Source: Ampelomyces quisqualis
Taxonomy: Eukaryota; Ascomycota; Dothideomycetes; Pleosporales; Phaeosphaeriaceae
NCBI GenBank assembly: GCA_018398575.1
Contig: JAGTXZ010000018.1
Coordinates: forward strand, 2,294,001 to 2,358,000
Reading direction: 5' to 3'
DNA length: 64,000 bases
Part shown: positions 1 to 12,768 of the stretch, one piece after another
Layout: the number at the start of each line of letters is the position of its first letter
Numbering within the stretch: the first letter of the stretch is position 1
Notes under the pieces: model-generated
The model's database searches: none
What the model was told of the DNA's origin: nothing
Seen by the model: the letters and a program-made list of their open reading frames with translations, nothing else
Position numbers and translations under genes: made by a program

Positions 1-182
1 ATGTACAGGAAGGTGTCCACCCAGAGAAAGTTGCCATGCTGGTCGACACCTGTTAAGCCATACGAGAACTTGAGGTCGTCAAACTCGCCGGCATCCCAGC
101 CGCTCAGCAAGTGTCGGCGTTGGAGTCCATTGGATGCAGCGGAGGGTTGCTCTACCCGTCGGGAGCGGAGAGAAGAAAACAT
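1..182 (-). CDS. partial gene, N-terminal 60 residues, unknown function
   Basis: A minus-strand reading frame starts at an ATG (complement of 180-182) and runs off the left edge without a stop. It begins MFSSLRSRR and reaches a protein-like stretch containing GWDAGEFDDLKFSYG and then HGNFLWVDTFLY. The mixed hydrophobic and acidic composition and GC-rich third positions look like real coding sequence. The frame also stays open upstream of this ATG for at least 100 bases, so the true start could lie further in, and a possible 3' splice site (ttcacag) lies near 290. The function is not recognised. The rest of the gene lies outside the window, so the call rests only on codon character and open frame. 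Confidence 0.4.
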   Translation of the reverse strand, partial: MFSSLRSRRVEQPSAASNGLQRRHLLSGWDAGEFDDLKFSYGLTGVDQHGNFLWVDTFLY

Positions 183-2557
183 GTCGATGTCTTCGAGGAT
201 GGGTAGTCGGGTTGATGTCGAGGTCGTGTCCGTCCTCGCGAAAGAACGCGAACTAGTGCGGATTGATGGGTTGATGTATTGTGATCGCCTGTGAATGACA
301 GCAATGAATGGCACTACCGGGTGCAGGGTAAAAAAAGGTGAAAGGTTGGAAGACCGGAACAAACGTGGCGCTGGCCGAGTAGATTGATCCCTCTAGTCGT
401 CTAGGCGGGATGGCAGTCGTGGGAGATTTCTTGACAATGTGGGACAAATTTGTTGTTGTCGTTGTCACGATGGATACATGACAATGTCGTGCAGTGAACA
501 AGGGCCGTGTGCGGTGGCAAAGAGGGCCGGAAAGATGGTGAACGGAAAGGAGTTAACCGTGCGCAGCAAGATCAGAGACAGGAGATGCAAAGACGGCGCG
601 ATTGGCTGATAGCGACAGTGAGGGCGCGGTTGTGGACAATAGCAGCGGCGACGGTAGTGAAGGACGAGTGTCAATAGCGATCGTCACAGGGGCTAAAGAG
701 TGAGTCGACAAACAGGTCTTTCCAATCGAAGGGAATGTATGTGCTCCGGACGGTGTTGTCGAAACGAGTGAACAACACGTGGACAGAAACGAAGGTGGCA
801 AGGGATTGTCGAGCACACGGGTCACAGCGAAGCCGCCAGGTCGAGGGGGGCGCTGATAAAGAGTGGTGGAGAGGCCATGAGAGGACGTCGTGCGCGGGCC
901 GCGGTGGGCCTGACACACTGCCGGGGTGCTATTGGCTGTGCGGGCCCCAGCCCATTTCAGTGCTCCCGTGCTGGAGCCACCCGACGAATCACCATGGCGT
1001 GCCTGGGCGCCATGAAACCGTCGCTCAACTCGCCGTCTTCCGAGAGGCCCTCTCTCCCAATCACGTTGGCCGCCAGACAGCGCCCTCACCCCCATCGCCG
1101 GCCGTCACTTGATTCTACCTACGGAGTACTCGAAGCCTGGTCAGTACTCTGTACTCCGTACGGAGTAGATATCTAGTGAGATGGAGTGCGAGAGGGACGA
1201 GTGGCCAAGTCAGCCTCACACTTGGCGCCCACGACACCGTTTTCCAGTGCAATCCGCCGCCTCCCGTCGCGCAGCCACTCCCTCCACGTGCGACGTCATG
1301 CGTGCAGCACCGGTCGTCGAGTCTGGACTCATCCCACGTTGACCTCCAAACCACTATATTGTGAAACATCGCCCACCCTCGAATCCCTTCGGCACAATGA
1401 CACCCTCTCGCAGAGCGGAGGTCGGTTCATCCATCACCGTGTCTTGCTCAGCATGCATGAGCCGTCGCTGAATCCTGTGTCGACCGCGCGATTCGCCGCA
1501 ACGGCAATGACTCTTCTAGATATGCATCTCGCCCCATCCGTTCATTGGCGTAACGCCTTGGCTTCCTCCGTCTACCGAAAGAAGTACTGTATATCTGCTG
1601 CCAAGTATTCAACCACCCCACCTATCTCGCAGCGTGCATCCTCCGTCTCCGACCACCGCGTGACGAATCGACTCCGCTTCGAGCAGCGCCGGACTCTGCT
1701 CTGCTTCGGGAAGCGAGAGAAATCCCTTGTGGGCAGGTGCCTTCCTACTAGGTGGATTTACACACGCCCATAGGATTCATACTTTTCTGCCAATTAATTA
1801 TCAATGTCACTAAACGGAGGTGCATTGGTAGTGACCGTGATACTGTACAGTAAGCATTTCATGAAAAGAAAGAATCTTGTTCTTTCCTGTCACAAGTCAT
1901 GGGCGCTGCACTTTCGTGATGGGTTGTAGTGAGACGACAAGCGAATTACAACTTGGGGGTATAACATGCCCATCAAAAATATACTGAGGAGGTGTGTGAT
2001 AGCGAACACGCTCAACTCGATGCCTCACATGTGATGTTGTGCAAGTGCGCAATTACCATGGTTGAAATCGACGTGGTGGCATGTCAACCGACTATGGGTT
2101 GGTCGACTTAGAAGCTTTTTTTCAACACCCTGTACATCCCTCACCTTTAAATTAGCCCCTAAAGTCGTAGATGTCTTCTCAATTAACTTGTAATTCTTCT
2201 TTTTGTGAAGAAAAGAGAAGAAAAATGTACGCCGTTCAGACGTGTTTGAACCATGTTTCAACTGTTTCTTCCCGCTATGCCCCTTTGGAATACGCTATAC
2301 CGCATTTCAAGTTAACCGAGGCACAGCCCATGGTTGGCTGACCTGCCGCCTGGAAATCGACTTCGGATGGCGCTTGCCGTTCAGCCAGGTTCTCCGCATA
2401 ATGCCACACTCTCAGTTGCCGGTACATTCAAGACACGATCTTTTCAATTAGACCTTCTTACGTTCACCGTAGGGCGCAAGGCCTCTGCTTCCGCGATGCT
2501 GAGGTTACTCAGCCAGCAGGATACCACATCTGCCAAACAGTCTTACATAGCCAGGAC
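183..2557. other. intergenic, no gene recognised
   Basis: About 2.4 kb without a convincing gene. The first kilobase is GC-rich and pyrimidine-rich on the minus strand, as expected of the 5' untranslated/promoter region of the left-edge gene. Short overlapping frames here have no protein-like character. Two copies of the palindromic nonamer pair TACTCCGTA/TACGGAGTA lie near 1120-1167, one of them as an overlapping inverted pair. The right part is the promoter of the Zn2Cys6 gene. Confidence 0.5.
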
Positions 2558-4777
2558 ATGAGCACCAAACAGGCGGCATGCCTCAACTGCCGCAAGAGTA
2601 AGGTCAAGTGTCGGCGTGACGAGGGTGCATCCATCTGTGAGAGATGTCAACATGTTGGCACCGAGTGTGTCATACCAGAATTCCACATTGGAAGGCAAAA
2701 AGGTGTGAAAAAGTAAACACATGCTCTATTGGGTCTTGTAGCATGGCTAATCAGAACCAGCAAGCGCTCGGGGCTGGAGAAGGCCATCTACCAGGTGGAA
2801 GAGGCCATCAAGAAGAGGAAGTCGGACGCTACCACGAATCAGACGACACTCGACCACTTGAAGAAGCTACTTAGCGAGGACCAGCAAGGTGATGAAGAGG
2901 CCGTCAGAGCTAGCAACGCATCATCTTCTCCAAACATCACGCCGCCCATCGCCGAGCAAGATGCTATCGGAACTTCATCGAATGATGATCAGCTTGCGCT
3001 GGAGGGAGTTGAGAATCCCCTTCAGCTGCTTGCACGTGCATCTGATCTGCGCATAGCTTCTCCACATACCTTAAAAGGCAGCATATCGACACCTGGAAGT
3101 CGCGTCAACGGCAACCATGAGGGTCCCTATCTAGACATTCACCGTTTCTTCTTACCAATGAAGGCTAGTCTCGATCAGGGACCTGGTCTCGATCCCATTG
3201 ACATAGGGCTTGTAACAGTGGAAGAAGCCCACATGCTGTTGGATTATTTTCACAAGCACCTCGCCCATACCCGCTGGGGACTCGACCCCTTGGTTCATAC
3301 CCTGCGTTTTGTTCGCACTCGTTCGGCTTTTCTATTCACAACCCTGCTGGCGATGACGGCAATATTCCTCCCGGAGACGGCGTCCCTCGCCAAACGACTG
3401 CTATTGCACCGCAGGTATCTAGCTGAGCAGGTCATTGTCAGAAAGTTCAAGTCGGTTGAGATTGTACTCGCGTTTATGGTCAGCATTCCATGGATGCCTC
3501 CTGGAGCTCATGCGAGTGACGACGATACAAGTCTGTACCTCACCACCTCTCTATCCATCGCACTTGACCTGTCGTTGGAGAAGATTGTTACTCCATCGAC
3601 TTCAATGGCTCGAGATTACATTGGAAATATACCAAAGGCCGACTATCTGGACGCCAACCGTGCACTCGCAATGGACGGCTTTGAGGATACAGAGCCTAGC
3701 TCCGAATGGGGTCAGAGACTGTTACGCAGGCGGGAGCGAGTCTGGATCGCCCTTTTTGTCTTGGAGCGAGGTGTCTGTCTCGCCCGTGGTCGCAGCTACT
3801 GCGTACCAAAGACCTCACTCATCCTGCATTGTGGCGAATGGCACAACCATGCGAGCGCTTACGTCCAGGATGGCCCACTGGTATCCATGGCAGTATTGCG
3901 TAGGGATCTTGATGGACTATTCTCAAATGTTAGGATGCGATGCGACCACTATCGGACAGTGGACAGTGGCTCCAGGGTTGCTCAGGAAATTGACTGGGCG
4001 ATAGAAAGCTTCTTCGATCAGTGGTCTCACACATGGACTTCAGTCATTGGCGATGCTGAGAGTAAGACGCTACCGCCATATGTCGAGATCCTCGTCACGC
4101 ATACACGTCTATCGACATATAGCATGCTGCTGAATCACCCCACAGCTCCCCCGGAAGTCAAACGCTCGTTCCGTGCATCTGCCTTGTCGTCTGCTCTCAA
4201 TGTCATGCGCGCCGCGATACAAGGCGAGTCTCGTCTCAAGTCCATGCCCAACAACACTGTCACAATGATCTGCTTCGCAGCTTCTATAGCTCTGGCACTC
4301 AGCGCACCTGTATCTAGCACAGGGAACAACCAGAACCTCGCGCCGAGTGTCAGACATCTGATCGAAGAGACTGCGGTTGTACTCGGGCGGATCGGCAGCA
4401 CCCCGACGCACCGCAATGGGTCCTCGGTAGTCTATGGTCGCTTCCTCCGCGTACTCGTCAAACAAGCACCCCCAGTGGATCCACAAGCACTTTTCCGCGA
4501 CCCTCCTCCAGACCTTGCCCACAGCGAATCACATGCGCACTTTTCTTCCACGGACAACGACACAGCAATGCCACACTCTGACATGGTTGCCAATAACGTC
4601 ACAAACACATGGCCGCAGTCTTTGGACTTCTCGGCCATGAGCTATAACCAAGTCAACGAGACGGTGACGAATTCAGATTTATTTTCCACGGCGATGCTGG
4701 ACCTACCCTGGGACACCAGCAATCAGTCCATGTGGACCGATTGGTTGAATTTGCCAGACTTGAATTTTCCTTCCTGA
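2558..4777 (+). CDS. Zn2Cys6 fungal-specific transcription factor
   Basis: Model: exons 2558-2712 and 2761-4777 (48-nt intron), 723 aa. The N-terminus carries a complete binuclear zinc cluster from residue 8: CLNCRKSKVKC, then C-x2-C and C-x6-C spacing, followed by a basic linker GRQKGVKNKRSG that is formed exactly across the splice junction, which supports the intron. A coiled dimerisation stretch (KAIYQVEEAIKKRKSD) follows, and the middle homology region typical of fungal-specific transcription factor domains begins around residue 155 (RFFLP ... LLDYFHKHLAHTRWG). The C-terminus is Asn/Asp/Trp-rich and resembles an activation tail. The protein is expected in the nucleus as a DNA-binding regulator; its targets cannot be deduced. 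It starts at the first ATG, ten bases after a stop. No partner gene is obvious: the next gene is a convergent thioesterase. Confidence 0.9.
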
Positions 4778-5292
4778 CAAGTCGCTTACCAGGGGGGATG
4801 AGCAGGTTGTTGTTTTGGTTCAGTATACTCAAATGGTACAGCAGTAATGGACACGCTACAAAACGTTTGCAAAAACAAGTGCCGGTTGGACACAAATAGT
4901 ACGCTGGGATGGACATGGCCTCGAAGCCTTCAACTCAAGATTTTGCAGCGCCAAGTTAACTTGCTATGGAACAGAACGCTAATGATGTAGGAAAGTGCAA
5001 GTGTGAAAGCTGCAGGCTGAGTTGTCACATACTTTTTCCCGCGTGTGGGACGGGGCTAGTAAGGAAGACGGAGGGGGTGGGGAAGTTGGAGAGGGGTGCG
5101 AGGGAGATGAGCGATGGTGTGGAGAGGGCCGAGGGATGGGTGTGGACACGAACATGGCTGAGTTGCATCACTTGGCATTTCCAAAGCCTTCTCAATAGTC
5201 TTTCACTTACATGGATTCAGTTCCATAAAGAACAACACCTGCACAGAAGAACAAGCGACGAATAGACCAAAAAAACTCCACAATCACGCTTC
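4778..5292. other. intergenic between convergent genes
   Basis: This 0.5-kb spacer lies between the 3' ends of the Zn2Cys6 gene and the thioesterase gene, presumably holding both 3' untranslated regions. Purine-rich plus-strand sequence around 5040-5130 has no coding character. Confidence 0.5.
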
Positions 5293-6511
5293 TTACAGCT
5301 TAGGTCCAGGTGGATTCTTGGGCTGTCGCAGCCTCACAACGCCCTAATCACAAGACGTCAGTAATTCAGTCGGCAAAACATGTGCCCAATGAGCCTTTTA
5401 ATTCGAACGAAAACTCACTTCCTGGACACACGTAGCAATCAAGCGGCCGTCCTTGGTAAACATGCGCTGAAACACGAGGCCCCTGCCGTCCCCACTCCAC
5501 GGCGTCTCCATCTCTGTGAAGATCCAGTCGTCGGCCCTAAAGCCGCGCGGATTGTGAAAGTAAATGGTATGATCCAAGCTGACCATCATGCCGATTTCGC
5601 GTTCGTCTGGTTCCTTTTCGCCATTGCGCAGGCGGCGTATGCGCGCAATGTCGGCTTCGTCGACGAATCTCATGCGCTTGAGCTGGGCGTCGTCCATGGC
5701 GAGGAGTTGCTTCAGGACGTCTTCGTCGGCCGAGGACTGGCGCGACGTCGAGTAGCGCCAGAGTTTGTGGGCGCGGGCGATGGTGCCGACAAAGTACGAG
5801 TCGGACATGTAGGCGACGGCAGAGAGGTGGGCTTCGTGGGAGCCGGCCGAGGAGATGGTGCCGCGGGCTTTCATCCATTGGCGGCACTTTTTGGTGTGGG
5901 GGTGCGGGGAGTCGTCTGGCAGGTGCGGGTGTTAGCGGGCAGGTTGCGTGAGTGGAGCGCATGTGGAGGCCACGGGCTGCGAGGGAGGTGTTACCGTTGT
6001 CAATGGGCAGGCGCTGGCTTTGGAAGGGGCTCTTTCCGTCGGGGTTGGCGTCGAGGTCGTCGAGGCCTTCTTCGGGGCCGGGGACGGTAGGCATGGGACA
6101 TGCGTGTTCGACTTTCTTGTCGCCGCCGCTGTTCTGGCGCACGAAGCTCATGGTGGTGGTGAAGATGACGTTGCCGCGTTGGCGCGCCTGGACGGTTCGT
6201 GTCGCAAACGACTTGCCGGATCGCACGCGTTCAACGTGGTATATGATGGGGATGTCGGCGTTGCCGGCTAGCACGAAGTAGCAGTGCATCGAGTGGACGG
6301 TGAAGTCGGGGGGGATGGTCTTTTGCGCAGCGGCGAGCGTCTGCGCAATGGCAGCGCCGCCAAAGATGCCGCGGGCGCCCGGCGGGTGCCATAGCGGGCG
6401 TGTGTTTGTGAAGAGATCCGGGTCGATGTCGGCCAGCTGGGTCAGCTCGAGGACGTTCTCGATGTTGGACTGCGAGTGGTCGATGGGCGGCGGGCGGATG
6501 AGCGTGGCCAT
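5293..6511 (-). CDS. peroxisomal acyl-CoA thioesterase (TesB/ACOT8/Tes1 family)
   Basis: Model (minus strand): exons 6511-5995, 5915-5419 and 5343-5293; introns of 79 and 75 nt; 354 aa. Double-hotdog acyl-CoA thioesterase. The N-terminal hotdog has RPLWHPPGARGIFGG and HSMHCYFVLAG; the C-terminal hotdog has AYMSDSYFVG, with the Asp expected in the catalytic network, and MVSLDHTIYFHN. The family hydrolyses acyl-CoA to free acid and CoA, serving fatty-acid oxidation. The third exon is short but decisive: after splicing the protein ends GPPKL-type (PKL), a tripeptide compatible with a type 1 peroxisomal targeting signal, whereas reading through the intron gives an unrelated tail. The start MATLIRPPP was chosen over an upstream in-frame ATG because the extra 29 residues are low-complexity. 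It is divergent from the CPS1/DIP2 gene, with 180 bp between start codons. Confidence 0.92.
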
Positions 6512-6691
6512 GTGGGGATGCCGTGGCAGTGTTGTGTTGTCCGTGCCAGTCCGTGTCAGTGGTGAAGGTGCAGGACACGATCCTGGGCCGAGGCTCAATC
6601 GCGCTGACTAACTAGTTACACCACGGACGACACCAACCACACCACGACGTCTCGCGGGCGGCGTCACGGGCTTGTCTTGCATCGCCCCGCC
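6512..6691. promoter_or_regulatory. divergent promoter, thioesterase / CPS1-DIP2 genes
   Basis: Only 180 bp separate the start codons of the thioesterase (minus) and the CPS1/DIP2 gene (plus), so both 5' regions and promoters must share or overlap this interval. No TATA box or known operator was recognised. Confidence 0.5.
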
Positions 6692-9600
6692 ATGGCCGAG
6701 TCGAACCCCGAGCTGCAGGCCCGGCTGCGCGAGCTCGACCACGAGCTGGCCGACGGCGACATCACCACCAAGGGGTCCGTCGCCCCGCGTCCACTGTCGC
6801 GTGCAGCGCTAATGCGTCCAACAGCTACGAGAAGCGGCGCGCGGCGCTCCTGGCGCAGTACTTGGGCCCCGAGCACGCCCAGCACCCGCCGCCCCCCATC
6901 ATCGAGCTCCCCCCCCAGCACCTGCACCATGCCAGCTCGACCCCCAGCCTGGCCGGCGCCCCGCAACTCGGCGCGGCGTCGCAGTACCTGGCCTATCCGC
7001 CCAGCCAAGTAGGGCGCTTCCACGAGAAGCAGCTGGGCCTGCGCACCACCTCGCTGCAGAGGTCCGCGTCGCAACTCTCCCAGGGCAGCGAGACCTTCCT
7101 ACCGCGCCCGCCGACGCCAGAGTACAGCTACTCGCGCGAGGGCACCATGATGGGCTCCAGCTATGCTTTCAACCCAGACACCCAGCCCGGGTACGACGGC
7201 GGCTACCCGTCGCCCGGCGGAGGCGACGTCAGCAGGAGGAGCACCATGCTGGAAGTGAATCAAGGCTACTTCTCCGACTTCACCGGCCAGCAGATGCAGG
7301 ACCATGGCGACTCGTATGGCGGGCCCAACAGATACTCCTCTGCCGACGCCTTCTCCCCGACCGCGGCCATGCCTCCGCCCATGATGAACCCGAATGACCT
7401 GCCCGGTGCGGGGGTCATAGACACCATGTTGCCCCTCGAGCCCCGAGATCTGCCCTTCGACGTCTACGACCCCCACAACCCGAACATCAAAATGTCCAAG
7501 TTTGACAACATCGGCGCCGTGCTGCGGCATCGAGGACGGACGCAGCCACGCCAGACTGCCTTTTGGGTGCTAGACCCAAAAGGCAAGGAAGTCGCCTCAA
7601 TCACGTGGGACAAGGTCGCGAGCCGCGCAGAGAAGGTGGCCAAAGTGATCCGTGACAAGAGCAACCTCTACCGCGGAGATCGGGTGGCGTTGGTCTACAG
7701 AGACACCGAAGTGATCGAGTTCGTGGTGGCCTTGATGGGCTGCTTCATCGCGGGCGTTGTCGCGGTTCCCATCAATAGCGTCGACGATTATCAGAAACTT
7801 ATTCTCCTCCTCACCACTACTCAAGCCCATCTTGCCCTGACCACGGATAACAACCTCAAATCCTTCCATCGTGACATCAGCCAAAATCGCCTCAAGTGGC
7901 CGAGCGGCGTCGAGTGGTGGAAGACAAACGAGTTTGGCAGCTACCACCCCAAGAAACATGACGACACTCCTGCTCTGCAAGTTCCAGAGGTAGCCTACAT
8001 TGAGTTCTCGCGGGCACCAACCGGTGATTTGAGGGGTGTTGTGCTCAGTCATCGGACAATCATGCACCAGATGGCATGCATTAGCGCAATGGTCACTACG
8101 ATTCCCACAGAACGTGAGAACACCGACACCTTTGGCAGCCACTTGCGCGACCAAAACGGTAAATTCATTGCGCCGCCACCCCGAAGCTCGCCCACCGAGA
8201 ACATCCTCAGCTATCTTGATCCACGTGAGAGCGCGGGAATGATTCTGAGTCTTCTCTTCGCAGTCTATGGAGGCCACACAACAGTATGGACCGAGCCATC
8301 AACCATGGAGACTCCTGGTTTGTATGCGCATCTGATCACAAAGTACAAGGCGAGTATTCTCGTTGCAGATTACCCAGGCCTCAAGCGCGCTGCGTACAAC
8401 TATCAACAAGACCCAATGGCAACAAGAAACTTCAAGAAGAACTCGGAACCAAACTTTGGATTGATCAAAATCTGCTTCATCGACACACTTACTGTTGACT
8501 GCGATTTCCACGAAATTCTAGGCGACAGATGGTTCAGACCGATGAGAAACCCAAGGGCGCGAGAGCTCATTGCGCCTATGCTGTGTTTACCCGAGCACGG
8601 CGGCATGATCATCTCTGTTCGCGACTGGCTCGGCGGTGAGGAGCGCATGGGCTGTCCTTTGAGCATCGCAGAGGAAGAAGAGAACGACCAAGAACCCATT
8701 GAAGATGCAGCAGCCACAAACGGCTACTCGAGTTTGATCGGTGGCGGAGGCGGCAACACCAAGAAAGTCAAGGAGAAGAAGGGCCGCACTGAACTCACAG
8801 AGATTCTTCTCGATAAAGAGGCGCTGAAGATGAACGATATTGTGGTGCTTGCAATTGGTGAGGAAGCCAGTAAGCGCGCCAATGAACCCGGCACTATGAG
8901 AGTCGGCGCGTTCGGATACCCAATACCGGACGCTACACTATGCATTGTGGACCCGGAGACGAGTCTCCTTTGCTCACCATACTCGGTCGGTGAAATCTGG
9001 GTTGATTCACCATCGCTGTCTGGTGGATTCTGGCAGCTTCAAAAGCACACTGAAACCATATTTCATGCGCGACCATACCGCTTCGTTGAAGGCAGCCCGA
9101 CGCCGCAGCTGCTCGAGCTCGAATTCCTTCGCACAGGACTGCTGGGCTGTGTTGTCGAAGGTAAAATATTTGTGCTTGGTTTGTACGAAGATCGCATCCG
9201 ACAACGTGTTGAGTGGGTTGAGCATGGTCAACTCGAGGCTGAGCATCGATATTTCTTCGTGCAGCACCTCGTCTCAAGCATCATGAAGGCAGTACCGAAA
9301 ATATATGACTGCTCTGCGTTCGACTCATACGTCAACGGAGAGTACCTACCAATCATCTTGATTGAGACGCAGGCTGCTTCGACAGCGCCAACGAACCCTG
9401 GCGGACCACCGCAACAGCTCGATATACCCTTCCTAGACTCACTTTCTGAGCGATGCATGGAAGTACTTTACCAGGAACATCACCTCCGGGTGTACTGCGT
9501 GATGATTACAGCACCCAACACACTGCCCCGTGTCATTAAGAATGGCAGGCGAGAGATTGGCAACATGCTTTGCCGAAGGGAATTCGACAATGGCTCACTA

Positions 9601-12469
9601 CCATGCGTACACGTCAAGTTCGGCGTGGAGAGATCAGTTCAGAACATTGCCTTGGGCGACGATCCCGCTGGAGGCATGTGGTCGTTTGAAGCATCCATGG
9701 CCCGCCAACAGTACCTGATGCTGCAGGACAAGCAGTACTCTGGCGTCGATCACCGAGAAGTTGTTATTGATGATCGCACATCAACACCGCTCAATCAATT
9801 TTCCAATATCCACGACCTTATGCAGTGGCGCGTCTCACGACAACCTGAAGAGCTTGCTTACTGCACTGTTGATGGCCGCGGAAAAGAAGGCAAAGGCGTG
9901 AACTGGAAAAAGTTTGACCAAAAGGTTGCCGGCGTGGCTGTGTATCTCAAGAACAAGGTCAAGGTACAAGCCGGCGACCACCTACTACTCATGTACACGC
10001 ATTCGGAAGAGTTTGTATATGCTATCCACGCCTGCATGATCTTGGGTGCGGTCGCGATTCCCATGGCGCCTATCGATCAGAACAGACTGAACGAGGATGC
10101 ACCCGCGCTCTTACATATCATCGCAGACTTCAAGGTCAAAGCGATTCTAGTCAATGCTGATGTTGATCACTTGCTCAAACTGAAGCAGGTGTCTCAACAC
10201 ATCAAGCAATCGGCAGTCATCCTGAAGATCAACGTTCCGCACACATACAACACGTCAAAGCCGCCAAAGCAGTCGTCTGGGTGCCGTGACCTGAAGTTGA
10301 CTATACGACCCGCCTGGATACAATCTGGATTCCCGGTCCTAGTATGGACCTATTGGACACCTGATCAACGGCGCATTGCAGTACAGTTGGGCCATAGCCA
10401 GCTCATGGCGCTCTGCAAAGTACAAAAAGAGACATGTCAAATGACGAGCACAAGACCAGTACTGGGCTGTGTGAGAAGCACGATAGGCCTTGGTTTCATC
10501 CATACATGCGTCATGGGCATCTTCCTTGCTGCACCGACGTATCTCGTCTCGCCTGTAGACTTTGCTGGAAATCCAAACATCCTCTTCCAGACTCTGTCGC
10601 GATACAAGATCAAGGACGCGTATGCCACAAGTCAGATGCTGGATCATGCAATCGCGCGTGGGGCTGGCAAGAATATGGGGCTACATGAGCTCAAAAATCT
10701 GATGATTGCGACGGACGGCCGACCACGGGTAGATGTCTATTCTAGAGTGCGAGTGCACTTTTCGCAAGCCAGCCTCGATCGAACGGCTATCAACACGGTG
10801 TACTCTCACGTCCTGAACCCCATGGTAGCGTCGCGGTCATACATGTGCATTGAACCGGTAGAGCTACACCTTGACGTCAACGCCCTCAGACGAGGTCTCA
10901 TCATGCCAGTTGACCCCGACACCGAGCCGACCGCACTGATGGTCCAGGACTCGGGCATGGTACCTGTCAGCACGCAGATCTCCATCGTCAACCCGGAGAC
11001 CTGCCAGCTGTGTTTAGTAGGCGAGTACGGCGAGATTTGGGTGCAGTCAGAAGCAAACGCCCATAGCTTCTATGGATCAAAGGAGCGACTGGATGCTGAG
11101 CGCTTCAATGGCAGGACTATAGATGGCGACCCGAACGTGCGGTATGTCCGAACAGGCGACTTGGGCTTCTTGCACAATGTGACAAGACCTATCGGACCCA
11201 ATGGCGCCCCAGTCGATATGCAAGTACTGTTCGTGCTGGGAGGTATTGGTGATACATTCGAGGTGAATGGCTTGAATCACTTCTCTGTGGACATTGAACA
11301 ATCTGCCGAGCGCTGCCATCGGAACATCGTTCCCGGGGGATGGTACGTCTTGCCCAATGTCATTCCTCACCACACCCTTACTTACCTTCTACAGCGCCGT
11401 CTTCCAAGCTGGCGGCCTCGTTGTCGTTGTCGTTGAAATTTTCCGCCGCAATTTCCTCGCCTCTATGGTGCCCGTCATCGTCAACGCCATCCTGAACGAG
11501 CACCAACTCGTCATCGACATCGTCGCGTTCGTGATAAAGGGCGACTTCCACCGCTCCCGCTTGGGCGAGAAACAGCGTGGTAAGATTCTGGCCGGCTGGG
11601 TGACGCGCAAAATGCGCACGATAGCGCAATATAGCATTCGCGATCCAAACGGGCCCGAGAACCAGATGATGATCAGTGAAGAACCAAGAGGCAGCGTGAG
11701 TATTCGAGGCCCTGGAAGTACAAGAGGAAGTACAAAGGGAAGCATACAAGCAGGAAGTATGATGGGCATCACAGCACAACTGAACAGTATGCAATGGAAT
11801 CAGCCAGGAATTCAACAACAGCAACAACAGCAATCTCAACCAACACAGCAACAAGGCAGCCCCTCAATGCATCCCGAAATCGCACCGAGCCAACAACAAC
11901 CCTTCCCACAACCTCATCATCCTGAGCACGAACATCGTCAACACTCCCTCTACGACGACAAAACCCCCACCGAAGCCCGGCAGACCTTCCTATCTGACCA
12001 CGCCTCGTCAGGCGCGCCAACAATGTTTGATAACTCGCCTATTGACCGCGCCGACGCTTCCCACGCTACAATACAATCTCAAGCGGGCCCCGGCGACCAC
12101 AACTATCAGAACCAATCGTACGGCACGTCACAAGTCCCTGCACTACAATCAGGACTTCACGAGCCCACGCCATTCTACTCTGATTCGCAACCATATGAAT
12201 TTGATGCCGCCCAGCATCAACAGCAGAACCAGAGGTGGAGTTTTGACGACGAAGACGATGACATGCGGAACGAGGGATATGGTGGTGGCGGCGGCGGGTT
12301 ACGCGTAGCCAACTTGGACGACAGAGACGACTACGAAGATGCTGGGCAAGAAAATGGCAACGCCGCAGGGGGATTGAGAGTCGCGAATCGGACTAGCACC
12401 GAGAGCGAAGCGAGTTGGACTCGAGATGCGCTTGCCGGGTTGGATTACGTCGGCGCACGACCGAGTTAG
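6692..12469 (+). CDS. CPS1: CPS1/DIP2-type protein with two adenylate-forming domains
   Basis: Model: exons 6692-6774, 6825-11342 and 11395-12469 (introns of 50 and 52 nt), 1891 aa. Residues about 5-45 (ELQARLRELDHELADGD ... YEKRRAALLAQYL) match the DMAP1-binding domain of the DIP2 family, and splicing of intron 1 is needed to complete it. Two AMP-binding/FAAL-like domains follow, starting near residues 258 and 1021. The usual phosphate-binding loop is replaced in the first by SRAPTGDLRG and is unrecognisable in the second, as is usual in DIP2 proteins, so classical amino-acid activation is doubtful. The C-terminus is long, Gln/Pro-rich and probably disordered. In Cochliobolus heterostrophus the orthologue CPS1 is reported as a general virulence factor; animal and yeast DIP2/Cmr2 proteins are linked to diacylglycerol homeostasis. 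It is divergent from the peroxisomal thioesterase; a shared lipid role is inference. Confidence 0.92.
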
Positions 12470-12768
12470 TGTCCACATGAATCCAAATGTGTTGCTCACG
12501 ACGGAAATAATCCCATGTGTATGTGTATGTAGTAGATGCAAATGCAAATGTAATGGCCAATCATGGGATCTGCGTAACCGGGCGATGCAGAAGAAGGAAA
12601 TCATTTCTTTCTAAACTATTCCGCCAAAAAAGAAGTAAAATTAACCTCACCACGTAACACGTGCCAGAATCATTGTGTGCCGAGGGGGATAGTCGGAGGA
12701 GGTTTGCTGGTAGATGTGGTGCAGGGCAAGGACAGTGATGAAGAAGAAGAATGCAATACTTTGTAAAG

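Noticed and set aside
553..1095. 180-codon minus-strand open frame in the GC-rich left gap
   Set aside because: The translation is Pro/Arg/Ser-rich and low in hydrophobic residues, overlapping frames are equally open because of GC richness, and no domain or splice pattern is seen.
1186..1773. 195-codon plus-strand open frame
   Set aside because: Composition looks random, there is no recognisable motif, and it lies in a region without other coding signal.
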